This document shows, piece after piece, positions 1-5,542 of a stretch of DNA of 5,542 nucleotides. The stretch's first letter is position 1. The number at the start of each line of letters is the position of its first letter. The DNA is taken from positions 1 through 5,542 of the forward strand of contig JAQBNV010000608.1 of NCBI GenBank assembly GCA_028288395.1. The letters run 5' to 3'. This stretch comes from Adhaeribacter sp. (GTDB lineage Bacteria > Bacteroidota > Bacteroidia > Cytophagales > Hymenobacteraceae). The position numbers and the translations under genes are program-made. The notes beneath the pieces are model-generated. The model searched no databases, was not told where the DNA came from, and saw only the letters and a list, made by a program, of their open reading frames with translations.

Positions 1-1075
1 CATAAACCAGGAAAGTATCTTCTTTGTCGGTTTCTTCTACCCGTAAAGCCAGGTTTTTTTCTATTTCTTTGTACAACCGGTCGCGCAAGTGGCGGGAAGT
101 AACAAATTTACCTTCTTTACCAAAAAACGGCGAGTTGTTAATAGTAAACAACATGTTCATGGTCGGCTCGTCGATCGAGATCCGGGCCAGTGCTTCGGGC
201 ATTTCGGCATCCGCAATGGTATCGCCAATGTCAAAACCTTCGATGCCGGTAATGGCACAAATTTCGCCGGACGATACGCTCGCCACTTTTACCCGGCCTA
301 AGCCTTCAAAAACGTGAATGTCTTTGATGCGCATTTTTTTAATAGAACCATCGCGTTTACACAAACTGATGGATTCGCCTTCGGTTAAAGTACCGCGGTG
401 CACCCGTCCAATGGCAATCCGGCCCACAAAAGAAGAATAATCCAGTGAGGTGATTTGCATCTGGGCCGTACCTTCTAAAGACGGCGCCGGCGGAATTACT
501 TCCAAAATCGCATCCAGTAATGGCGTAATGTTGTCGGTTTTTTCTCTCCAGTCGGTGCTCATCCAACCTTGCTTGCTCGAACCGTAAAGGGTTACAAAGT
601 CAAGCTGATCTTCGGTAGCACCCAGGTTATACATCAGGTCAAAAACCTGTTCGTGTACTTCGTCGGGGCGGCAGTTTTCTTTATCCACTTTATTTACCAC
701 CACAATTGGTTTCAGGCCCAGCGATATGGCCTTGCCTAACACAAACCGGGTTTGCGGCATAGCGCCTTCAAAAGCATCTACCAGCAATAAAACGCCGTCG
801 GCCATTTTCAGAACCCGCTCTACTTCTCCGCCAAAGTCGGCGTGACCAGGGGTATCGATTACATTTATTTTTACTCCTTTGTAACGAACCGAAACGTTTT
901 TAGAAACGATGGTAATACCTCTTTCGCGTTCCAGATCGTTGTTATCCAGAATCAGGTCTTCGAAGTGTTGGTGTTCAGAAAATATTTTGGAGGCATGAAT
1001 AATTTTATCAACCAGGGTGGTTTTGCCGTGGTCAACGTGGGCAATGATGGCAATGTTTCGAATATTTTGACTCAT
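1..1075 (-). CDS. typA: Ribosome-associated translational GTPase TypA/BipA (N-terminal part, cut by window edge)
   Basis: TypA/BipA is an EF-G-like GTPase that binds the 70S ribosome and supports 50S assembly and growth under cold or stress. The first 358 codons are present and contain no stop. All G motifs are visible: G1 AHVDHGKT (residues 12-19), G2 RGIT (52-55), G3 DTPGH (74-78), G4 NKVD (128-131) and a G5-like GSSK (165-168). The effector stretch DNNDLERERG (44-53) is typical of TypA rather than EF-G or LepA. The translation-factor domain II follows at about 200-290, and the EF-G-III-like domain starts near 300 (IDEPTM, NNSPFFGK). The family is about 600 residues long, so domain V and the TypA-specific C-terminal domain lie beyond position 1. 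The start is the ATG at 1073-1075, six codons before the conserved NIAIIAHVDHG stretch. It has no Shine-Dalgarno sequence, as is usual in Bacteroidota. The gene is divergent from msrB. Identification is secure. Confidence 0.97.
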   Translation of the reverse strand, partial: MSQNIRNIAIIAHVDHGKTTLVDKIIHASKIFSEHQHFEDLILDNNDLERERGITIVSKNVSVRYKGVKINVIDTPGHADFGGEVERVLKMADGVLLLVDAFEGAMPQTRFVLGKAISLGLKPIVVVNKVDKENCRPDEVHEQVFDLMYNLGATEDQLDFVTLYGSSKQGWMSTDWREKTDNITPLLDAILEVIPPAPSLEGTAQMQITSLDYSSFVGRIAIGRVHRGTLTEGESISLCKRDGSIKKMRIKDIHVFEGLGRVKVASVSSGEICAITGIEGFDIGDTIADAEMPEALARISIDEPTMNMLFTINNSPFFGKEGKFVTSRHLRDRLYKEIEKNLALRVEETDKEDTFLVY

Positions 1076-1095
1076 TAGTTTTTTATTTCCAGGCG

Positions 1096-1103
1096 CAAAT
1101 GTA
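1096..1103 (-). promoter_or_regulatory. Probable typA promoter, -7 box
   Basis: Read on the minus strand this is TACATTTG, a perfect match to the Bacteroidota -7 consensus TAnnTTTG, ending 20 nt before the typA start codon. The expected upstream TTG (-33) is not exact: the nearest candidate is TGTTC (plus-strand 1124-1128), 20 nt away. Transcription would start a few bases before the ATG and give a very short leader. The match to one box is seen in the sequence; use as a promoter is inferred. Confidence 0.45.
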
Positions 1104-1132
1104 CAAAATCTTAGTTAGAATGAGAACACTTG

Positions 1133-1201
1133 GTTAACTCTTTGCTACAGTTATTATTAAGGAATTTTAAAGTAAAAAAGTTTCGGGCCTGTTAACTCTT
1201 T
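1133..1201. repeat. 11-bp direct repeat in the typA-msrB divergent intergenic region
   Basis: GTTAACTCTTT occurs at 1133-1143 and again, identically, at 1191-1201 on the plus strand, with start points 58 bp apart. Each copy begins with the palindrome GTTAAC. The first copy lies just upstream of the putative typA -33 region, and the second lies about 75 bp before the msrB start. The repeat is seen directly. A role as paired regulator binding sites is only a possibility, because the region is A/T-rich and 11-mers can recur by chance. Confidence 0.4.
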
Positions 1202-1276
1202 TATTTTGGGCCAATCTGAATACTATTTAATCTCCGTATATTTTGGAAAAAGAATCAAATTTTAATTAATTTATAT

Positions 1277-1816
1277 ATGAAAATCTTATTTAACGTTTTT
1301 TTAGGCTGTTTATTAACGCTGACGGCCTGTGCGCAGCAACAAAAACCCGAAGGGGGTACCGCCGCTACCGGGGAGGCACCCCTGCCCAACCGGCAGGTAA
1401 AAGCACTGAACCAGCAAAAAAGAGGATATGCCGTGGTGAAAACCGAAGCCGAATGGCGGCAGCAACTTACTCCGGAGCAATATTATGTTTCGCGCGAGAA
1501 AGGAACCGAACGGCCTTTTGCGAATAAATACAATAACAACAAAGAAGCCGGGGTTTATAAATGCATTGGCTGTGGCCAGGAATTATTTACTTCTGCTACC
1601 AAATTTGATTCGGGCACCGGCTGGCCCAGTTTTTACAAACCCATCAGTAATAAAGCGGTAAAAGAACTTCAGGACCGGGAAATGGGCATGCTGCGGACCG
1701 AAGTGGTCTGCAGCCGGTGCGGCGGGCACTTGGGGCACGTTTTCGACGATGGTCCTAAACCAACCGGGCTCCGTTACTGCCTGAATTCGGCAGCGCTGGC
1801 CTTCCAAAAAAAATAA
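1277..1816 (+). CDS. msrB: Lipoprotein peptide-methionine (R)-S-oxide reductase MsrB
   Basis: MsrB reduces the R-epimer of methionine sulfoxide in proteins. Here it should act outside the cytoplasm: residues 1-17 form a lipoprotein signal peptide ending in the lipobox LTAC, with C18 as the acylated cysteine. A Q/P/G-rich linker follows to about residue 50, then the SelR domain (about 55-177). Visible family features are two zinc CxxC pairs (C96/C99 and C145/C148), W116 in GTGWPSF, the histidines of GGHLGHVF (H151, H154), R166 and the catalytic cysteine C168 in RYCLNSAAL. The position that holds the resolving cysteine in many MsrBs (GCGWPSF) is T114, so no free second cysteine exists in the mature enzyme. 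Recycling probably relies on direct attack by an external thiol reductant. At 179 residues it is a single-domain MsrB without an MsrA fusion. The start at 1277 is supported by the complete signal peptide. The leader is A/T-rich without a Shine-Dalgarno, and I could not fix a promoter: TATATTTTG (1237-1245) is a near miss. Confidence 0.95.
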   Translation: MKILFNVFLGCLLTLTACAQQQKPEGGTAATGEAPLPNRQVKALNQQKRGYAVVKTEAEWRQQLTPEQYYVSREKGTERPFANKYNNNKEAGVYKCIGCGQELFTSATKFDSGTGWPSFYKPISNKAVKELQDREMGMLRTEVVCSRCGGHLGHVFDDGPKPTGLRYCLNSAALAFQKK

Positions 1817-1893
1817 TACAATTTTATATATTCTTTTTTTAAACCTTTTGGTAGGGCCAACCCGTATCAGTAGTACGAAAAGTTACTGAAGAT

Positions 1894-2166
1894 ATGGACC
1901 TGAGTTCAACCAGCAATAATATAGAAAACACTGCACAATTGATAATGGAGGCGTTCCGTCATTTTGGTACGTCGCCCAACGAGGTTTTGTCCTATGATCA
2001 ATTGTTACCTTACCTGGATGAGAAAAGCGAATACCAGCATTATAAAGATGCTTTGGTAGAGGCCGAATATCACCTCACCAAAGAGGCTTATGCTACCCCC
2101 GATGCAGCCGGCTTACGTTTAACTCCGGTTGGTCACCAGGCTTTGCAACAGGACAATGAAGCATAA
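1894..2166 (+). CDS. Small hypothetical protein, 90 residues
   Basis: I do not recognise the family. The product is a soluble, acidic protein with no signal peptide or membrane segment. It looks mainly helical: an N-terminal helix near residues 9-24 (ENTAQLIMEAFRHFG), a second around 34-42 and a third over the central EYQHYKDALVEAEYHL stretch. The end, LRLTPVGHQALQQ, resembles the wing and last helix of small winged-helix folds, where LTxxGxxxL is common. That is a weak resemblance and no DNA-binding claim is made. The ATG at 1894 is the natural start; GAAG four bases or so before it is at best a weak ribosome site. It lies 77 bp after msrB on the same strand with no clear terminator between, and 42 bp before the next gene. 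Composition and frame integrity over 90 codons favour a real gene. Confidence 0.75.
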   Translation: MDLSSTSNNIENTAQLIMEAFRHFGTSPNEVLSYDQLLPYLDEKSEYQHYKDALVEAEYHLTKEAYATPDAAGLRLTPVGHQALQQDNEA

Positions 2167-2208
2167 AAGCTTTAAATAAATGGTAAACTTGTTAGGTAAG
2201 CAGTGACG

Positions 2209-2541
2209 ATGAATAGTGTTGAAGAGCGGACAGGAAAGGCAATGCAAGCTGTAATGGCCGTAGTTGGAATGATGATGATAGCCTGTACTTCCGCCCGGGA
2301 AACTAACGAGTATAATGCGACGGCCCCCACCACCATACAAAGTGATGCGGACCGTCGCGCCATTTATAACAATGCCGGAACCACCCAGCCTTTATCGCGC
2401 CCCCCCAACCTGAACAATCGGGCCAGCGAAATAAACCGTCAGAAAAATATTGAAAACCCGGGCACCAACAACCCCAACAACAAACCCCCGGAAGTCCGCG
2501 TCATGGAAATGGGCCGGCCCTTGCCCGATACTATCCGCTAG
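2209..2541 (+). CDS. Putative small lipoprotein of unknown function
   Basis: I do not recognise the family. From the ATG at 2209 the product has 110 residues. A hydrophobic run (about 11-25, AMQAVMAVVGMMMIA) ends in MIAC, an acceptable lipobox, making C26 the likely acylated residue. The n-region carries two acidic and two basic residues, which is less positive than usual. The remaining 85 residues are polar, unstructured-looking and rich in Asn, Pro and Thr (NPGTNNPNNKPPE), with no membrane segment. This suits a tethered surface or periplasmic protein. A GTG at 2203, two codons upstream in frame, is an alternative start; I prefer the ATG. The gene lies 42 bp after the 90-residue hypothetical gene and may be co-transcribed with it. 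A run of seven C (2400-2406) lies in the coding region. Export is inferred from the signal alone. Confidence 0.68.
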   Translation: MNSVEERTGKAMQAVMAVVGMMMIACTSARETNEYNATAPTTIQSDADRRAIYNNAGTTQPLSRPPNLNNRASEINRQKNIENPGTNNPNNKPPEVRVMEMGRPLPDTIR

Positions 2542-2765
2542 TTTTTTTAAGGTCCCGTACCTAACTATTACCTATTACCACAGGATTTTATTTCTTCCTA
2601 TAATAAGTTCTCCTGTTTGTCAGCTTTTCTCCAGTAATTCTTATTTGCTTTGATGCGAACAAGGCATAAGTATTTACCATATTTCGGCACTATTTTAATT
2701 CTGAAGGCTTGGATAAAGGTAAAAACCTCTATCTGCCTATATTTTATCTTTATTTATTTTGGCTG

Positions 2766-2779
2766 GTTGCCCTGGCAAC
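2766..2779. promoter_or_regulatory. 14-bp palindrome, possible operator upstream of metG
   Basis: GTTGCC-CT-GGCAAC is a perfect 6-bp inverted repeat with a 2-bp centre. It lies about 32 bp upstream of the TTG taken as the metG -33 element. Its G/C-rich arms stand out in an A/T-rich region, and no T-run follows that would make it a terminator. Binding by a dimeric regulator is inferred from symmetry and position only; I cannot name a regulator. Confidence 0.35.
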
Positions 2780-2811
2780 GACAGAAGTCTGCTGAATCAG
2801 TTTAGGAATTC

Positions 2812-2845
2812 TTGGGCCAACACTTCTATCATTTACGTATATTTG
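2812..2845 (+). promoter_or_regulatory. metG promoter (Bacteroidota type)
   Basis: TATATTTG at 2838-2845 matches the Bacteroidota -7 consensus TAnnTTTG exactly. A TTG at 2812-2814 lies 23 nt upstream, at the upper end of the spacing accepted for this class. Transcription would begin near 2850-2853, leaving a leader of only about 12 nt before the ATG at 2864, which has no Shine-Dalgarno sequence. Sequence match and position are both good; no experiment supports it here. Confidence 0.6.
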
Positions 2846-2863
2846 CAGCCTTAATCCTGCATT

Positions 2864-4900
2864 ATGACGAAAAACTATAAACGCTATACGGTTACAGCTG
2901 CTTTGCCCTATGCCAACGGACCCGTACACATCGGTCACCTGGCGGGGGTTTACCTGCCGGCCGATATTTATGTGCGTTACCTGCGTGCGCAAGGCCGCGA
3001 TGTGAAATTTATTTGCGGCTCCGACGAACACGGGGTGCCTATTACCATCCGGGCCCAGAAAGAAGGCATTACGCCCCAACAGGTAGTAGATAAATACCAC
3101 CAGCTTATCCGGGATTCTTTTGCCGAATTTAATATTTCCTTCGATATTTATTCCCGCACCTCTAACCAGACGCAGCACGAAACGGCGGCAGGCTTTTTTA
3201 CGAACCTTTACAACAAAGGCGTTTTCGAAGAAAAAACCACCCAGCAATATTTCGACGAGAAAAACCAGCAGTTTCTGGCCGACCGCTACATTGTGGGTAC
3301 CTGCCCGCGGTGCGGCAACGAAAATGCCTACGGCGACCAATGCGAAAGTTGCGGATCGAGCTTAAATGCCACCGATCTGATAAACCCCAAAAGCATGCTC
3401 AGCGGCGAAAAGCCCGTGATGAAAGAAACGAAACACTGGTATCTGCCGCTGGATCAGTACGAAAGCTGGCTGCGCGAATGGATAGTGGAAGGGCACCAGG
3501 AATGGAAAGCCAACGTATACGGCCAGTGCAAATCCTGGATCGACGGCGGCCTGCAAGCCCGCGCGGTAACCCGCGATTTAGATTGGGGCGTACCCGTGCC
3601 CCTCGAAGAAGCCACAGGAAAAGTGCTGTACGTGTGGTTTGATGCGCCTATCGGGTATATTTCGGCTACAAAAGATTTAACTTCCGATTGGCAGAAATAC
3701 TGGCAGGACGAAGATACCAAACTGGTTCACTTTATTGGTAAAGATAATATTGTGTTCCATTGCATTATTTTTCCGGTAATGCTCAAGGCGCACGGCGACT
3801 ATATATTGCCCGATAATGTGCCCGCCAACGAATTCCTGAACCTCGAAGGCGATAAAATATCTACCTCGCGCAACTGGGCGGTGTGGCTCCACGAATACTT
3901 AGCCGATTTTCCCGGCAAAGGCGATGTATTGCGTTATGTGCTTTGCGCCAATGCCCCCGAAACAAAGGACAACGATTTTACCTGGAAAGATTTTCAGGCC
4001 CGGAATAACAACGAGTTACTGGCCATCTTCGGTAATTTTATAAACCGGGCGGTGGTGCTTACCCATAAATATTACGACGGTAAAGTGCCGGCCAAAGCCG
4101 AACTGCAAACCGCCGATGTGATGGTGCTGGATGAACTAAAGGCTTTCCCCGGCATTATCGGCGATTTAATCGAGCGCTACCGCTTCCGGGAAGCGTTGAG
4201 CGAGCTGATGAACTTGGCCCGGTTGGGAAATAAATATTTAGCCGATACCGAACCGTGGAAAATTATAAAAACCGATCCTGACCGGGTAAAAACCATTCTG
4301 AATATTGCGCTGCAGATTGCCGCCAGCTTAACCATCGTGGCCGAGCCGTTTCTGCCCGAAACCGCGGAAAAGCTCGCCGCTATGCTGGGCATAAAAACCG
4401 ATGAATGGGCCGCTGCCGGCGCGCCGGATTATCTTATTGCGGATCACCAGATAGGCGAAGCAGCGTTGTTGTTTCAAAGAATTGAAGATGAAACGGTGCA
4501 GGCCCAGGTGCAGAAACTGCTGGACACCAAAAAGGAAAATCAGTTAGCCAACGCTACCGTAAGTCCGGCTAAAGAAAATATCAGTTTCGAAGATTTTTCT
4601 AAAATGGATATTCGGGTAGGCACCATCCTGGAAGCCGAAAAAGTAGCCAAAACGAAAAAGCTTCTGAAACTTAAAATTGATACGGGCTTGGATCAGCGGA
4701 CTATTGTGAGCGGAATTGCCGAGTATTTTATACCGGAAGCCATTATCGGGCAGCAGGTATCGGTTCTGGTAAATTTAGCTCCCCGCGCCATTAAAGGCAT
4801 CGAGAGCCAGGGCATGATTTTGATGGCTGAAAACGCCGACGGCAGCCTGGCTTTTGTGCAACCATCGGAAATAGTGAAAAACGGCAGCAACATTGCTTAG
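2864..4900 (+). CDS. metG: Methionyl-tRNA synthetase with C-terminal tRNA-binding domain
   Basis: MetRS charges tRNA-Met, both initiator and elongator, with methionine in the cytoplasm using ATP. The 678 residues are complete and match the usual length of the long, dimeric bacterial form. The class I Rossmann domain starts at once, with the HIGH motif exact at residues 22-25. The connective insert carries two zinc-knuckle pairs, C147/C150 and C160/C163, as in the E. coli-type enzyme with four zinc ligands. The KMSKS loop appears as KISTS (331-335) followed by RNWAVW, a form I associate with Bacteroidota. The helical anticodon-binding domain runs from about 380 to 550 and includes EPWK (463-466). 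A flexible linker (about 551-575) leads to a Trbp111-like OB fold (about 577-678) beginning with [10 protein letters not shown] and containing the conserved VSGIAEYF. The ATG at 2864 sits 14 residues before the conserved [12 protein letters not shown] stretch. The gene appears monocistronic, with its own promoter and a strong terminator. Confidence 0.98.
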   Translation: MTKNYKRYTVTAALPYANGPVHIGHLAGVYLPADIYVRYLRAQGRDVKFICGSDEHGVPITIRAQKEGITPQQVVDKYHQLIRDSFAEFNISFDIYSRTSNQTQHETAAGFFTNLYNKGVFEEKTTQQYFDEKNQQFLADRYIVGTCPRCGNENAYGDQCESCGSSLNATDLINPKSMLSGEKPVMKETKHWYLPLDQYESWLREWIVEGHQEWKANVYGQCKSWIDGGLQARAVTRDLDWGVPVPLEEATGKVLYVWFDAPIGYISATKDLTSDWQKYWQDEDTKLVHFIGKDNIVFHCIIFPVMLKAHGDYILPDNVPANEFLNLEGDKISTSRNWAVWLHEYLADFPGKGDVLRYVLCANAPETKDNDFTWKDFQARNNNELLAIFGNFINRAVVLTHKYYDGKVPAKAELQTADVMVLDELKAFPGIIGDLIERYRFREALSELMNLARLGNKYLADTEPWKIIKTDPDRVKTILNIALQIAASLTIVAEPFLPETAEKLAAMLGIKTDEWAAAGAPDYLIADHQIGEAALLFQRIEDETVQAQVQKLLDTKKENQLANATVSPAKENISFEDFSKMDIRVGTILEAEKVAKTKKLLKLKIDTGLDQRTIVSGIAEYFIPEAIIGQQVSVLVNLAPRAIKGIESQGMILMAENADGSLAFVQPSEIVKNGSNIA

Positions 4901-4915
4901 AAGTTGTATTGCGAA

Positions 4916-4963
4916 ATAAAAAGCAGCTTTTGGCTTGGGGCCGAAAGCTGCTTTTTATTTTTT
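4916..4963 (+). terminator. Intrinsic terminator of metG
   Basis: Two 19-nt arms, 4916-4934 and 4940-4958, pair along their full length with one T-G wobble (4931 with 4943) around the 5-nt loop TTGGG. Five T follow directly (4959-4963). The stem begins 16 bp after the metG stop codon. The left arm starts ATAAAAAGC, so the minus-strand transcript also ends in a U-rich stretch and the hairpin could stop transcription arriving from the MFS side. Confidence 0.93.
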
Positions 4964-5350
4964 ACCCAGATAAATTATTGCGTTTTCCTTTAAAAGTGCT
5001 GGGAATAAGTGAACCAGAAAACCGGTCCCTACGCAGCGAATGAAAATACTGCGAAATGTAATGATGTATTATACCAACTTTGGTGAACGGTTTTCCATCA
5101 AACATTTATAAAGACGGGAAAAAATAGTGTCCATAATTGCCGGAGAAAATCTTCTGGTTAAAAATTATTGCCGGCAACGAGCTATTCGGCTTGATTACCA
5201 CCTTTATTATTGCCTTAACAGAAGATGTTTTGGAATGCTTAGAATGCCGCAGAAGGACGGGAACTTTCCTCTTTTAATAATGGCAGGTGGTTTAGGCCAG
5301 GCGGTATTAACTGGTTTATTAAGCTTCAGAATTATGCGTGAGGCCAACAT
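4964..5350. other. Region between metG terminator and MFS gene, no confident gene
   Basis: About 390 bp without a gene I would defend. No RNA gene or promoter with both boxes is visible. The left part contains the short palindrome ACCAA-CT-TTGGT (5073-5084) and an 8-nt inverted repeat, GAAAACCG at 5017-5024 against CGGTTTTC at 5088-5095. The right part holds the possible ORF remnant described separately. Either reading suggests a spacer or the residue of a lost gene. Confidence 0.5.
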
Positions 5351-5354
5351 TTAA
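5127..5354 (+). pseudogene. Possible remnant of a small membrane-protein gene (uncertain)
   Basis: A GTG-initiated frame of 75 codons ends at 5354, overlapping the convergent MFS stop codon by 4 bp. Its last third has a hydrophobic run (residues 47-67, starting FPLLIMAGGLGQ) followed by the basic FRIMR, like a membrane helix. The first 45 residues look random: many Cys, Arg and Tyr, and no signal peptide. In another frame of the same strand, 5164-5217 encodes an equally membrane-like run (IIAGNELFGLITTFIIAL) until a stop at 5275-5277. Two membrane-like pieces in different frames could be a small two-helix protein broken by a frameshift. They could also be chance, since T-rich DNA often encodes hydrophobic residues. 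I recognise no family. No promoter or ribosome site supports the GTG. Confidence 0.2.
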
Positions 5355-5542
5355 ACTTCCGCTTGCCGGGTAGTTAGTTTAGGAGTTATTAACATAAAGC
5401 CTAAGGCGGTTAGTACCGACAATATTCCGGCCAGCCACCACAGGGTAGTAAAGCCGTAATTAGCCACCACCGTTGTACCCAGGAAAGGCGCCAAAATGTG
5501 TGCCGCCGAGTAAGAAAGCGAATATAGTCCCATGTAGGCGCC
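5351..5542 (-). CDS. MFS transporter, C-terminal end (cut by window edge)
   Basis: This is the last 63 codons of a major facilitator superfamily permease, which moves small molecules across the inner membrane; the substrate cannot be judged. The visible part begins GAYMGLYSLSYSAAHILAPFLG, which matches the usual entry into TM11 of drug-efflux-like MFS proteins (GxYxGLYxLxxxxxxxxxPxLG). A second helix (FTTLWWLAGILSVLTALGFML) follows as TM12, then a short polar tail ending in QAEV and a TAA stop. The remaining roughly 340 residues and the start lie to the right of position 5542. An internal ATG at 5531-5533 is not the real start, because the conserved motif continues upstream of it. The gene converges on metG, with the metG terminator hairpin in between. 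Confidence 0.85.
   Translation of the reverse strand, partial: GAYMGLYSLSYSAAHILAPFLGTTVVANYGFTTLWWLAGILSVLTALGFMLITPKLTTRQAEV

Larger units (their letters stand above)
2542..2863. other. Intergenic region upstream of metG
   Basis: This 322-bp, A/T-rich stretch separates the lipoprotein gene from metG. I see no supportable gene or RNA gene in it. It opens with a run of seven T immediately after the preceding stop codon, but no convincing stem precedes that run, so termination there is uncertain. The second half holds a 14-bp palindrome (2766-2779) and the metG promoter (2812-2845), listed separately. Confidence 0.7.

Noticed and set aside
24..1078. Several plus-strand and minus-strand open frames within the typA region
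   Set aside because: They overlap the well-supported TypA frame, which carries all G motifs; none has a recognisable product.
1237..1245. TATATTTTG as msrB promoter -7 box
   Set aside because: The spacing inside the box is one base too long for TAnnTTTG and no TTG lies 17-23 nt upstream, so it was left as a remark only.
1583..1807. Minus-strand frame of 74 codons inside msrB
   Set aside because: It is a shadow of the conserved MsrB catalytic domain in the opposite strand.
2511..2549. Possible terminator: GGGCCGGCCC near the end of the lipoprotein gene followed by a T-run
   Set aside because: The 10-bp palindrome has no loop, and the alternative GGGC/GCCC stem is only 4 bp and lies 15 bases before the T-run, so it is too weak to annotate.
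2450..2653. Plus-strand frame of 67 codons running from the lipoprotein gene into the intergenic gap
   Set aside because: It starts inside the lipoprotein gene in a different frame, has no signal or motif, and its 3' half is translated A/T-rich spacer.
2750..3340. Long open frame of 196 codons on the minus strand across the start of metG
   Set aside because: It lies antisense to strongly conserved MetRS sequence, shows no recognisable motif, and is explained by codon bias of the real gene on the plus strand.
5073..5095. Short palindrome and inverted repeat that might be the edge of a miniature mobile element
   Set aside because: There are no target-site duplications, no second matching terminus at a sensible distance and no transposase, so a mobile element is not supported.

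Overview
This is an ordinary, chromosome-like stretch of a Bacteroidota genome, most likely from the Cytophagales (Hymenobacteraceae-like). That placement is inferred from the residue patterns of TypA and MetG, the KISTS form of the MetRS signature loop, start codons without a Shine-Dalgarno sequence but with A/T-rich leaders, and TAnnTTTG-type -7 promoter boxes. No mobile element, CRISPR array, rRNA or tRNA was recognised. I found no convincing new multi-gene system.

Layout: (1) Positions 1-1075, minus strand: the N-terminal 358 codons of typA/bipA, a ribosome-associated GTPase; the gene runs off the left edge. (2) Positions 1076-1276: a divergent intergenic region with a likely typA promoter and an 11-bp direct repeat. 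(3) Positions 1277-1816, plus: a lipoprotein form of methionine sulfoxide reductase B that lacks the usual resolving cysteine. (4) Positions 1894-2166 and 2209-2541, plus: two small genes of unknown function, the second probably a lipoprotein. (5) Positions 2542-2863: a non-coding gap with a 14-bp palindrome and the clearest promoter of the window, just ahead of metG. (6) Positions 2864-4900, plus: complete metG, methionyl-tRNA synthetase with a C-terminal Trbp111-type tRNA-binding domain, followed by a strong intrinsic terminator. (7) Positions 4959-5350: a stretch with no confident gene, holding at most a decayed or spurious small membrane ORF. (8) Positions 5351-5542, minus: the C-terminal 63 codons of an MFS transporter that enters from the right edge.

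The genes do not form one pathway. typA and metG are translation genes, msrB repairs oxidised protein methionine in the envelope, and the two small genes are orphans. The plus-strand genes from msrB to the lipoprotein gene could be partly co-transcribed, with gaps of 77 and 42 bp and no clear terminator between them. metG has its own promoter and terminator. The main points to follow up are the msrB cysteine pattern, the intergenic repeats and palindrome, and the orphan pair.
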